From: Streptomyces coffeae
GTDB lineage: Bacteria; Actinomycetota; Actinomycetes; Streptomycetales; Streptomycetaceae
Direction: 5' to 3'
NCBI RefSeq assembly: GCF_016741875.1
Contig: NZ_JAERRF010000025.1
Span: 58,442 to 122,441 of the forward strand
Length of the DNA stretch: 64,000 nucleotides
Shown: positions 26,669 to 34,566 of the stretch, piece by piece
How the letters are laid out: each line of letters opens with the position of its first letter
How positions within the stretch are numbered: the first letter of the stretch is position 1
Program-made: the position numbers and the translations under genes
The notes under the pieces: generated by a model
The model's input: the letters and a program-made list of their open reading frames with translations, nothing else
Database searches by the model: none
Told to the model about the DNA's origin: nothing

Positions 26669-26959
26669 ATGTCGCACACAGTGGAGTGGAAGGTCTACCT
26701 CTATCTCTTCGAGGACGAGGGCAAGACCAAGGCACGGGTGGAACTGGACACCGGGAAGTCGGCGCTCACCGGGCGGGGCCATGCGCGCTGCAACCCCGAC
26801 GACGAGGACGTACCGGTGATCGGTGACGAGCTGGCCGCGGGCCGGGCGCTGCACGACCTCGGGGACCAGCTGATGCGTGCGGCCGAGCACGACATCGAGC
26901 GGGTGGGTGCGCCCCCGGCGTCGCCGCGCCCGCGCCCGGGATACGGCTGGATCGCCTGA
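26669..26959 (+). CDS. DUF1876 family small protein
   Basis: This 96-aa soluble protein has the DUF1876 pattern: a strand-rich start (VEWKVYLYLFEDEGKTKARV), the GHARCNPDD turn, and a helix (ELAAGRALHDLGDQLMRAAEHD). The fold resembles double-stranded-RNA-binding domains, but a role has not been established to my knowledge. Streptomyces genomes usually have several copies. It lies alone between the Rv1733c-like gene and the convergent GntR gene. An SD (GGTGAGGAG) lies close to its ATG. Confidence 0.85.
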   Translation: MSHTVEWKVYLYLFEDEGKTKARVELDTGKSALTGRGHARCNPDDEDVPVIGDELAAGRALHDLGDQLMRAAEHDIERVGAPPASPRPRPGYGWIA

Positions 26960-26996
26960 GATATCGCCTGAGATCGAGACAAGGAGCGCCCGACGC

Positions 26997-27701
26997 TCAG
27001 GCCCGCTGGGTCGTCGCCGTCCCGAGGTCCTCGGCCGCCTTGGCGAGCAGATCGAGCATGGCCCGTTCGGCGCGGGGCGCGTCCCGGTCCCGTACGGCCT
27101 GAAGCACCCGGCGGTGGCTGGGCACCGGGTCGTCGGCGTCGCCGCGGCCGTGCACCAGCCGGTCGCGCTCGCGCAGTCCGGGCTCCAGGACCAGATCGAG
27201 CCGGGCGAGCAGCTCATTGGCGGTGGCGGTGAGCAGAGCGCGGTGGAAGGAGGCATCGGCCTCCGCCTCCGCCTCGAGATCGCCGCGGGCGCCCTCCATC
27301 GCGGCCAGCGCCGCGTCCAGCGCGGCGAGGTCGGCGTCGGTGCGGCGCAGCGCGGCGCGGTGGGCGGCGGCGGGTTCCACGACGGCGCGGATGTCGGTGA
27401 GGTCGCGCATCAGCCGCTCGCCGTCTCCCCCGGCCATGCGCCAGCGGATCACATCGGCGTCCAGGAGGTTCCAGGCGGAGCGCGGACGGACGAAGGTGCC
27501 GCGCTTCTGGCGTGCGTCGATGAGCCCCTTCCCGGCCAGGACCTTCAGCGATTCACGCATCACGGTGAGGCTGACGTCCAGGTCCTCTCCGAGGGCACGG
27601 ACGTCCAGGATGTCGCCCTCGGCGAGGTCCCCGGCGACGATCCGGGCGCCCAGCCACTGGACCACTTGGCCGTGGACACCTCGCCCCGCGTAGGACGTCA
27701 T
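26997..27701 (-). CDS. GntR family (FadR/FCD) transcriptional regulator
   Basis: This 234-aa regulator has a GntR winged helix-turn-helix at about 8-72 (IVAGDLAEGDILDVRALGED, then SLTVMRESLKVLAGKGLI) and an all-helical FCD effector domain at about 95-220 with metal/ligand-type His residues (DASFHRALLTATAN, PSHRRVL). FCD regulators often control use of sugar acids or oligosaccharide products. It is divergent from the cellulase-like gene at 27851, which is the likely target. The ATG at 27701 directly precedes the HTH. Confidence 0.9.
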   Translation of the reverse strand: MTSYAGRGVHGQVVQWLGARIVAGDLAEGDILDVRALGEDLDVSLTVMRESLKVLAGKGLIDARQKRGTFVRPRSAWNLLDADVIRWRMAGGDGERLMRDLTDIRAVVEPAAAHRAALRRTDADLAALDAALAAMEGARGDLEAEAEADASFHRALLTATANELLARLDLVLEPGLRERDRLVHGRGDADDPVPSHRRVLQAVRDRDAPRAERAMLDLLAKAAEDLGTATTQRA

Positions 27702-27850
27702 GGGTGTACTCCTCCTGTCCGCCCCCGTACGGCACCCTTTCGATAAAGCCCATTTTTATGAATACATCTTGACACCTTCACAACGGGCCCCGAACGATGA
27801 ACCGAGTCTCATCGCCGAGCCGCCGAGCCGCCGACCACGGGGAGCCCCCT
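27702..27850. promoter_or_regulatory. divergent promoter region with AT-rich candidate operator
   Basis: In this 149-base gap an AT-rich island (27752-27774) stands out. It contains ATGAATACAT (27758-27767) followed by TTGACA (27769-27774), a good -35 for the plus strand, though no convincing -10 lies 17 bases further on. TATGAAT recurs at 29217-29223, just after the glycosidase gene. GntR binding is plausible but unproven. Confidence 0.45.
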
Positions 27851-29107
27851 GTGACGCTGTCGCCGCATCTGCCGGACACCCTGACGATCACTCTGTGGGA
27901 CTTCAGCTGGTACACCCGCGGCGGGCCGGGCGAGCCGTTCGCCGATCTCGACCGCGCCTTCGAGGAGGCCGTGGCGCGCGGCTACAACACGGTACGGGTG
28001 TGCGCCATGCCGTTTCTGCTCTTCGGCTCCGGGCTCGACACCGGCCGGCTGCGGCTGGGCCCGCTGGGCGGCGGATACGGACAGCGGACCCGCTGGTACG
28101 ACGTGGGAGGCGGCACCGAGATCGACGGACGGGAGCGGCTGCGCACACTGTTCGAGGCGGCCCGCCGCCATGAGTGCTTCGTCATCCTCTCCAGCTGGGA
28201 GTACCAGCAGAGCCCGTCGTTCGCCGCGGACCGCGCGTGGCTGGACGCGCTGACGGCGGTGGCGCCGGAGCGGCGTGCGGAGGTCCTGGCGGAGGCGCTG
28301 GCGGATCTGGTGGACTTCCTGGTGGCGCACGGCCTGGACGACCGGATCGCCTTCACCGAACTCCACAACGAGGTGCAGGGCAGCCGGCTGACCGAGGGGC
28401 TGCCGGAGGGCGACCGGGTGGTGGCCCTGCGTCCGCGGCTGGAGCGTGGCATCGCCCGGTTCAAGGAGCGCCATCCGCGGCGGCCGGTCACCGTCAACTA
28501 CGCGAAGGTGCCGGTCGGTTCGCTGCGCGGTATCCCCGACGGCGTCGATGTCGCGGTCTTCCACCCGTATGTCCACGGGGTGCTCGACGATCTGCTGGAG
28601 ACCTTCGCGGTACGCGACCGCGGCCGTCCCTTTCCCCAGGAGCGGGTGCGGCGGGAGCTGCTGCGCCCGGGCGCGCCCGATCTGGCCGACTGGGCGCCGC
28701 CGGCCGACGAGCGGTGGCGGCTGGAGGCCACCACGGTGGGGCCGCGCGAGATCTATGTGCACGACTGGTGCGACCCGGCCCGGTGGGACGCCTGGCTGTA
28801 CGGCCGCTACGCGCTGCACCGGCAGGCGATGGAGCAGCGGCTGGTCACCTGGATCGAGGCGGCGGCGGACTGGGCGGCGGGCCATGGGGTGCCACTGGTC
28901 TTCGGGGAGGGCTGGATCGGCTACACCCCGCTGTACGGGACCTTCGAGGAGGGACCGGTGGGGGCGGCGTTCTGCCGCCGCGCCGCCGAGGAGTCGGCGC
29001 GGGTGGGGGCGTGGGGTTCGGTGGTGTGCTCCAACGCGGCGCCGCACCATCCGATGTGGCGGGACATGGCGTTGCAGCGGGAGTGCAACGCGGTGGTACG
29101 CGGCTGA
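27851..29107 (+). CDS. cellulase-like (alpha/beta)8 glycoside hydrolase
   Basis: This 418-aa protein is a TIM-barrel hydrolase of the cellulase-like type. LTITLWDFSWYTRGGPGEPF opens the barrel, AFTELHNEVQG probably carries the acid/base Glu, and LVFGEGWIGYTPLYG carries a second candidate catalytic Glu. No signal peptide is present, so it should act in the cytoplasm on imported oligosaccharides or glycosides. GTG 27851 is preferred because GGGGAG sits at normal distance; ATG 27797 is in frame but has no SD. The divergent GntR gene is the probable regulator. The substrate is unknown. Confidence 0.75.
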   Translation: MTLSPHLPDTLTITLWDFSWYTRGGPGEPFADLDRAFEEAVARGYNTVRVCAMPFLLFGSGLDTGRLRLGPLGGGYGQRTRWYDVGGGTEIDGRERLRTLFEAARRHECFVILSSWEYQQSPSFAADRAWLDALTAVAPERRAEVLAEALADLVDFLVAHGLDDRIAFTELHNEVQGSRLTEGLPEGDRVVALRPRLERGIARFKERHPRRPVTVNYAKVPVGSLRGIPDGVDVAVFHPYVHGVLDDLLETFAVRDRGRPFPQERVRRELLRPGAPDLADWAPPADERWRLEATTVGPREIYVHDWCDPARWDAWLYGRYALHRQAMEQRLVTWIEAAADWAAGHGVPLVFGEGWIGYTPLYGTFEEGPVGAAFCRRAAEESARVGAWGSVVCSNAAPHHPMWRDMALQRECNAVVRG

Positions 29108-29126
29108 GCCCGTGGTTCTCGGGCTC
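29106..29126 (+). terminator. hairpin overlapping the glycosidase stop codon
   Basis: GAGCCCG and CGGGCTC form a perfect 7-bp stem with a 7-base loop, beginning inside the TGA stop codon. It is a likely terminator for the glycosidase gene. The 240 bases that follow up to 29368 hold no gene I can support; an AT-rich patch at 29211-29228 and a further AT-rich stretch near 29280-29335 may hold the next promoter. Confidence 0.6.
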
Positions 29127-29368
29127 CGGACTTCCGTACGCTCCGCTGACGATGACGCAGCGGTGTGCCGGGCCGGGGTCCACGGCGGGAGGGAAGGAGG
29201 CCATCCCTCAGATAAATATGAATTAATAGGGCCCGCCAAGCCCCCCACGCCATCGGCACCGCCGACCGGCGGCATAGCCATCCGGCATATCCACTTATTT
29301 CCGCTTAGCGTGGCAGGTGCGAGTAACATTGCGCTTCACGTGCTGGAGGCAGAGCGAAAGCGGATCTC

Positions 29369-31846
29369 ATGGGCGACAGCACCTTCCGCGGGTGGCCCCA
29401 CCACCTTCCCGATCTGGTCTCCGAGGCCGTCGCCGTGGTCGATGAGGGGGGTGTCCTCACCGGCTGGAGCCTCGGGGCGCACCGGCTGCTCGGCATTCCC
29501 GCGGAAGAGGCCGTCGGACGGCCCGCGACCGAGTTGCTCGCGGACGGCGCCGGGCCGCCGCACGGGATCGCGGCGTACACCGTCCCCGGGGGAGGACCGG
29601 CTGTCCTGCGCCACCGGGACGGCGGTGAGATAGCCGTCGTGCTGTGGGCGCAGCCGTGGGCGCCCGGTGACGGGGGGCGCCACTGGCTGGTGCAGGCCAC
29701 CCCCGAGGAGGCGATACGGCGGCAGGACGTCGGGCGGGCGCTGCTGGACAGCCTGGGCTCGGAGGCGCCCGTCGCCATGAGCGTCTACGACACCGACTGC
29801 CGCTGTCTGATGCAGAACGCCGCGCTGCGGCGGCTGAGCGGCCTGACCGACGAGGAGCGCATGGGGCGGACCCTCCGGGAGTCGCTGCCGGAGCTGGAGG
29901 TCACGGAGATGGAGGCCGTCCAGCGGCGGGTACTCGGGGGCGGCAGCCCGGTGGGGGACGTGGATGTCCGCGGCCGGGTACCGGCCGACCCCGGCCGGGA
30001 GCACGCCTGGTGCAACTCGGCCTTCCCGCTGAAGGACCGTTCCGGGGAGATCTTCGCCGTCTGCCACGCGGTGGTCGATGTGACCTCGCAGCACCGCGCC
30101 CGGGAGCGGCTGGCGGTGCTCAACGACGCAAGCGCCAGTATCGGCAGCACCCTGGACCTGCTGCACACCGCGCAGGAGCTGACGGACGTGGCCGTTCCCC
30201 GGCTCGCCGACTTCGCCTGTGTGGATCTCATCGACTCGGTCTTCGAGGGCGAGGAGCCGCCGTCCGGCCAGGTGGCCCGCGAAACCGCCTTCCGCCGCGC
30301 CGCGCATCGCTCCATCGTGCCCGGCTCCCCGGAGGCGGTGACCGAAGTGGAGGACGTGGACGTCCACGCCTCCGCCCCCAACTCCCCCTTCGCCCGCGCC
30401 CTCGCCACCGGCCGCCCGGTGGTGGAGTCGGCGAACGGCCCGGGGCCGGCGCCCGCATGGCTGGCCGACGACCCGGCGCGGGCCGCGGGCATCCGGGTGT
30501 GGGGCATCCACTCCTGGATGGTGGTGCCGGTGCGGGCGCGCGGCAGCACGCTCGGGGTGGCGGTGTTCCTGCGCCGTCAGCGCCCCGAGCCGTTCGAGGA
30601 GGACGATCTGCTGCTGGCCGACGAGATCGTGGCACGGGCCGCGGTGTGCATCGACAACGCCCGCCGCTATACCCGGGAGCGCGGTACGGCCCTCGCCCTC
30701 CAGCGCAGCCTGCTCCCCCAGCGCCTGCCCGACCAGGCCGCCGTGGAGGCGGCTTCGCGCTATCTGCCGGCGAGCGGCCGGACGGGGGTGGGCGGCGACT
30801 GGTTCGATGTGATCGCACTCTCCGGCGCCCGGGTGGCGCTGGTGGTCGGGGACGTGGTGGGACACGGGATGAAGGCGGCTGTCACCATGGGGCGGCTGCG
30901 CACCGCCGTCCGCACCCTGGCCGATCTCGATCTCCCGCCGGACGATCTGCTCACCCATGTCGACGCCCATGTGCGGCGCCTGATCGACGAACAGGCCGAT
31001 GAGCACCACGACGTGGCCGCATCGGGGCCGCCGCCCGCCGAACCGCCCATCGACACCTGGGCGTTCGGGGCCACCTGCGTCTACGCGGTCTACGACCCGA
31101 TCACCCGGCGCTGTACGTTCGCCCGCGCCGGGCATCCACCGCCCGCCGTGGTCCTGCCGGACGGCCGGACCCGGTTCCTCGACTCCGCCGGAGGGCCGCC
31201 GCTGGGGGTGGGCGGGCATCCGTTCGAGAAGGCGGAGGTCGAACTGCCCGACAACAGCATGCTCGTGCTCTACACCGACGGTCTGGTGGAATCCCGGGAC
31301 CATGACATCGACGCCGGTCTGGAGCGGCTGCGCCGCGCCCTGGACGACGGCTGCCGTGAGCTCTCGCTCGACTCGGTGTGCGACTCCGTGGTGCAGGAAC
31401 TGCTGCCGGAGCATCCGCCCGACGATGTGGCCCTGCTGGTGGCCCGCACCCGGGCACTGGACGACGACCGCTGCGCCTCGTGCGAGCTGCCCCCGCAGCC
31501 CGCGGTCGTCTCCCGGGCCCGCGCCTTCGTCAGGCGGCAGCTGTCCCGGTGGGAGCTGAGCCATCTGGCGGCCACCACCCAGCTGGTGGTCAGCGAACTG
31601 GTGACCAACGTGATCCTGCACGCCGACGGCCCGATCCAGCTGCGGCTGGTCCGCAACGAGTCGCTGATCTGCGAGGTCTCCGACAGCAGCGCCGCCGCCC
31701 CGCATCTGCGCCGGGCCGGCCCGCTGGACGAGGGCGGACGCGGTCTGTTCCTCATCGCCCAGCTCAGCAGGCGGTGGGGCACCCGCTACGCCGGGGACCG
31801 CAAGACCGTCTGGGCGGAACAGCCGCTGGAGAGCCCTGAGCCGTAA
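29369..31846 (+). CDS. PAS-GAF-SpoIIE phosphatase-HATPase signalling protein
   Basis: This 825-aa cytoplasmic protein has two PAS domains (about 10-115 and 130-240), a GAF domain (about 250-430), a SpoIIE PP2C phosphatase (about 445-690, with GGDWFDV, VGDVVGHGMKAAV, YTDGLVESRD and DDVALLVARTRAL), and a C-terminal HATPase_c anti-sigma-like kinase domain (about 700-815, with VVSELVTNVILHA and GRGLFLIAQLSRRWG). Such proteins combine a phosphatase that activates anti-sigma antagonists with an RsbW-like kinase, linking small-molecule or redox sensing to alternative sigma factors. No partner sigma or antagonist gene is adjacent. Confidence 0.9.
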   Translation: MGDSTFRGWPHHLPDLVSEAVAVVDEGGVLTGWSLGAHRLLGIPAEEAVGRPATELLADGAGPPHGIAAYTVPGGGPAVLRHRDGGEIAVVLWAQPWAPGDGGRHWLVQATPEEAIRRQDVGRALLDSLGSEAPVAMSVYDTDCRCLMQNAALRRLSGLTDEERMGRTLRESLPELEVTEMEAVQRRVLGGGSPVGDVDVRGRVPADPGREHAWCNSAFPLKDRSGEIFAVCHAVVDVTSQHRARERLAVLNDASASIGSTLDLLHTAQELTDVAVPRLADFACVDLIDSVFEGEEPPSGQVARETAFRRAAHRSIVPGSPEAVTEVEDVDVHASAPNSPFARALATGRPVVESANGPGPAPAWLADDPARAAGIRVWGIHSWMVVPVRARGSTLGVAVFLRRQRPEPFEEDDLLLADEIVARAAVCIDNARRYTRERGTALALQRSLLPQRLPDQAAVEAASRYLPASGRTGVGGDWFDVIALSGARVALVVGDVVGHGMKAAVTMGRLRTAVRTLADLDLPPDDLLTHVDAHVRRLIDEQADEHHDVAASGPPPAEPPIDTWAFGATCVYAVYDPITRRCTFARAGHPPPAVVLPDGRTRFLDSAGGPPLGVGGHPFEKAEVELPDNSMLVLYTDGLVESRDHDIDAGLERLRRALDDGCRELSLDSVCDSVVQELLPEHPPDDVALLVARTRALDDDRCASCELPPQPAVVSRARAFVRRQLSRWELSHLAATTQLVVSELVTNVILHADGPIQLRLVRNESLICEVSDSSAAAPHLRRAGPLDEGGRGLFLIAQLSRRWGTRYAGDRKTVWAEQPLESPEP

Positions 31847-31914
31847 TCACCGCCGCCGCGGGGTACCCACTTCACATTCCCCTTCCCGGCGGTGTACGGC
31901 TGAAAGGGCCCGAT

Positions 31915-33315
31915 GTGACCACTCCCCTCCCCGACCCGGCCGACTCCCTCCCGCACCGGGCCGGGCACGCCCGGCCGACGGTCGCCCCCGCTCCGCGCCG
32001 TGCGCTGGTCGCCGGTTCGGTCGGCAACTTCATCGAGTGGTACGAGTTCGGCGTCTACGGCTTCTTCGCGACCGTCATCGCCGCCAACTTCTTCACCCCG
32101 GAGGGCGGAAGCGAGCTCGAGGGGCTGATCAAGACCTATGCCTCGTTCGGGCTCGCCTTCTTCTTCCGTCCCATCGGCGCCGCCGTCTTCGGACGGGTCG
32201 GGGACCGGATCGGCCGCCGTCCGACGCTGATCCTGGTGCTGCTGCTGATGACCGGCGCCACCACGCTGATCGGGCTGCTGCCCACCTACGCCACGCTGGG
32301 TGCCGCGGCCCCCTGGCTGCTGACGCTGCTGCGGGTGCTCCAGGGGCTGTCCGCGGGCGGGGAGTTCGGGGGCGCGGTGTCCCTGATGACGGAGTTCGCT
32401 CCCCCGGGCCGCCGCGGACTGTACGGGGCCTGGCAGTCGTTCACGGTGGCGCTGGGGCTGCTCGCGGGCGCCGGGGCGGCGGCGGTCCTGGCCACCGTGC
32501 TGAGCGAGCCCGCGCTGCACGACTGGGGGTGGCGGGTGCCGTTCCTGCTCACCCTGCCGCTCGGGCTGGCCGCGCTGTGGCTGCGGCTGCGGCTGGAGGA
32601 GACCCCGCCCTTCCGCGCGGTCCCCCAGGTGGAGCGGGTGGCGGAAACGGCGGACCGGGGTGAGGTGGCGCGTGCCGTCGTCCTCGGGGCCGGGCGCATC
32701 ATGGGCTGGGCGGCGGCCGGTTACACCTTCCTGGTCGTCATGCCGTCGTATCTCCAGAGCACCCTGGACGCCTCCTTCCGGCAGGCGCTGATCGCCACGG
32801 TGGTGGCCAATCTGGGGTTCGCCCTGTCCATCCTCCCCGCGGGTGCGCTCAGCGACCGGATCGGACGGCGCCCGGTGATGCTCACCGGGGCGGCGCTGGT
32901 GGCCGTGCTCGCCTTCCCGCTGCTCAACGTGGTGCAGGATCCCGGGAGTTCGGCCCTGGCCCAGGGGGTGGCCGTATGCGTGGCGGGTTCCGTCGTGGGG
33001 CTGATGGCCGGGCCCGGTCCGGCGATGCTCGCCGAGATGTTCCCCACCCGGGTCCGCTGCACGGGGCTGGGGCTGGCGTACGCGCTGTCGAACGCGGTGT
33101 TCTCCGGATGTGCCGGGCTCATCATCACCGAGGCCATCAAGAGAACCGGCGACGCCGACATCCCCGCGTACTACGTGACGGTCACCTGCGCCGTCAGTCT
33201 GCTCGCCCTGCTCCCCCTGCGCGGCGACCACCACCGCGGCACGCTGCGCGAAACCACCGGAACACCGACCGACCCCGGAACACCACCACACGGGAAGGAG
33301 ACGTCATGCGGGTGA
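31915..33315 (+). CDS. MHS family MFS transporter (metabolite:H+ symporter)
   Basis: This 466-aa, twelve-helix transporter has the MHS signature GNFIEWYEFGVYGFF after a short cytoplasmic N-terminus, FGRVGDRIGRRPTL in loop 2-3 and LSAGGEFGGAVSLMTEF in helix 5. MHS carriers import small metabolites such as organic acids, betaine or shikimate. Its last ten bases overlap the start of anmK, so the two are translationally coupled. Import of a peptidoglycan-derived or other sugar acid is suggested by that context only. GTG 31915 is preceded by AAAGGG. Confidence 0.85.
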   Translation: MTTPLPDPADSLPHRAGHARPTVAPAPRRALVAGSVGNFIEWYEFGVYGFFATVIAANFFTPEGGSELEGLIKTYASFGLAFFFRPIGAAVFGRVGDRIGRRPTLILVLLLMTGATTLIGLLPTYATLGAAAPWLLTLLRVLQGLSAGGEFGGAVSLMTEFAPPGRRGLYGAWQSFTVALGLLAGAGAAAVLATVLSEPALHDWGWRVPFLLTLPLGLAALWLRLRLEETPPFRAVPQVERVAETADRGEVARAVVLGAGRIMGWAAAGYTFLVVMPSYLQSTLDASFRQALIATVVANLGFALSILPAGALSDRIGRRPVMLTGAALVAVLAFPLLNVVQDPGSSALAQGVAVCVAGSVVGLMAGPGPAMLAEMFPTRVRCTGLGLAYALSNAVFSGCAGLIITEAIKRTGDADIPAYYVTVTCAVSLLALLPLRGDHHRGTLRETTGTPTDPGTPPHGKETSCG

Positions 33316-34478
33316 TCGGACTGATGTCGGGGACCTCCCATGACGCGATCGACGCCGCGGCCGCCGATCTGGTCCTCGATGGCGACACCCTGATCCTGGT
33401 CCCGCTGGGACTGGTCAGCGACCTCTATCCGGAGGCACTGCGCGGTGCCCTGCGGGCCGCGTTGCCACCGTCGGCGACCACGCTGAAGGAGGTGTGCGCG
33501 CTCGACACCCGGATCGGCCAGGCGTTCGCCGCGCTCGCCGTACGGGCCGACCGGGAGCTGTGCGGCGAACGGGCCGATCTCGTCGCCTCCCACGGCCAGA
33601 CCGTGTACCACTGGGCCGAGAACGGCCGGGTGCACGGCTCCCTGCAACTGGGGCAGCCCGCCTGGATCGCCGAGGCCACCGGTGTCCCGGTGGTGTCCGA
33701 TCTGCGCTCCCGGGACATCGCCGCGGGCGGCCAGGGCGCTCCGCTGGTGAGCCTGGTGGACACGCTGTGGCTGAACGGACGGCCCGGGGTGTGCGCCGCG
33801 CTGAACCTCGGCGGCATCGCCAATCTGACCGCGGTGCCGAAGGGCGGCGCTCCGCTGGCCTTCGACACCGGCCCGGGGAACGCCCTCATCGACGCGGCGG
33901 CGGCCGAGCTGACGGACGGACGGCTCGGCTACGACGCGGACGGGGCGATGGCGGCACGCGGCACGGTCCATCCGGGGCTGCTCGACCGGCTGCTGACCGA
34001 GCCGTACTACGCCCGGCCCGCGCCCAAGACCACCGGGAAGGAGCTGTTCCACCCGGCGTATCTGCGAGCCGCCCTCGCCGAGGCCGGATCGGTCGCGCCG
34101 GACGATGTGCTGGCCACCGTCACGGAGCTGACGGCCCGTACGGTGGCGGACGCGGCCCGGTCGGTGCATGCCACCGAGGTGATCGCCTCGGGCGGTGGCC
34201 TGCGCAACCCGGTGCTGATGGCGGCGCTCGGCCGGGCCCTGGCCGGGATCGCGCTGCGGACCTCCGACGAACTCGGCCTTCCGGCCGCCGGGAAGGAGGC
34301 GTACGCCTTCGCCGTACTGGGCTACCTGACCGCCCATGGGCTGGCGGGCACCGCACCGAGCTGCACCGGAGCGCACCACCCGAGCGTGCTCGGCTCGCTC
34401 ACCCCGGGGCACAGGCCGCTGCGGCTGCCCGAGCCGGGGCGCGGCGCGCCGTCCCGGCTGGAGATCTTCCGGCGCTGA
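33306..34478 (+). CDS. anmK: anhydro-N-acetylmuramic acid kinase
   Basis: This 390-aa ASKHA-fold kinase begins MRVIGLMSGTSHDAIDAAAA, the AnmK signature, with ASHGQTVYHW, LNLGGIANLTAVP, FDTGPGNALIDAAAAELT and IASGGGLRNPVL further on. It cleaves the 1,6-anhydro ring of anhydroMurNAc while phosphorylating it to MurNAc-6-phosphate, a step in cell-wall recycling. AAGGAG lies five bases before ATG 33306, which sits inside the end of the MHS transporter gene. No MurQ etherase gene is adjacent, so the rest of the pathway must lie elsewhere. Confidence 0.93.
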   Translation: MRVIGLMSGTSHDAIDAAAADLVLDGDTLILVPLGLVSDLYPEALRGALRAALPPSATTLKEVCALDTRIGQAFAALAVRADRELCGERADLVASHGQTVYHWAENGRVHGSLQLGQPAWIAEATGVPVVSDLRSRDIAAGGQGAPLVSLVDTLWLNGRPGVCAALNLGGIANLTAVPKGGAPLAFDTGPGNALIDAAAAELTDGRLGYDADGAMAARGTVHPGLLDRLLTEPYYARPAPKTTGKELFHPAYLRAALAEAGSVAPDDVLATVTELTARTVADAARSVHATEVIASGGGLRNPVLMAALGRALAGIALRTSDELGLPAAGKEAYAFAVLGYLTAHGLAGTAPSCTGAHHPSVLGSLTPGHRPLRLPEPGRGAPSRLEIFRR

Positions 34479-34566
34479 ATTCCGGAAGCCGGATGTCCTG
34501 GAGCACAGACCGGATCAGAATGGGTGAACGCGGGTAAACTCAGCGTAGTTGACGGGGGGCGAGGAC

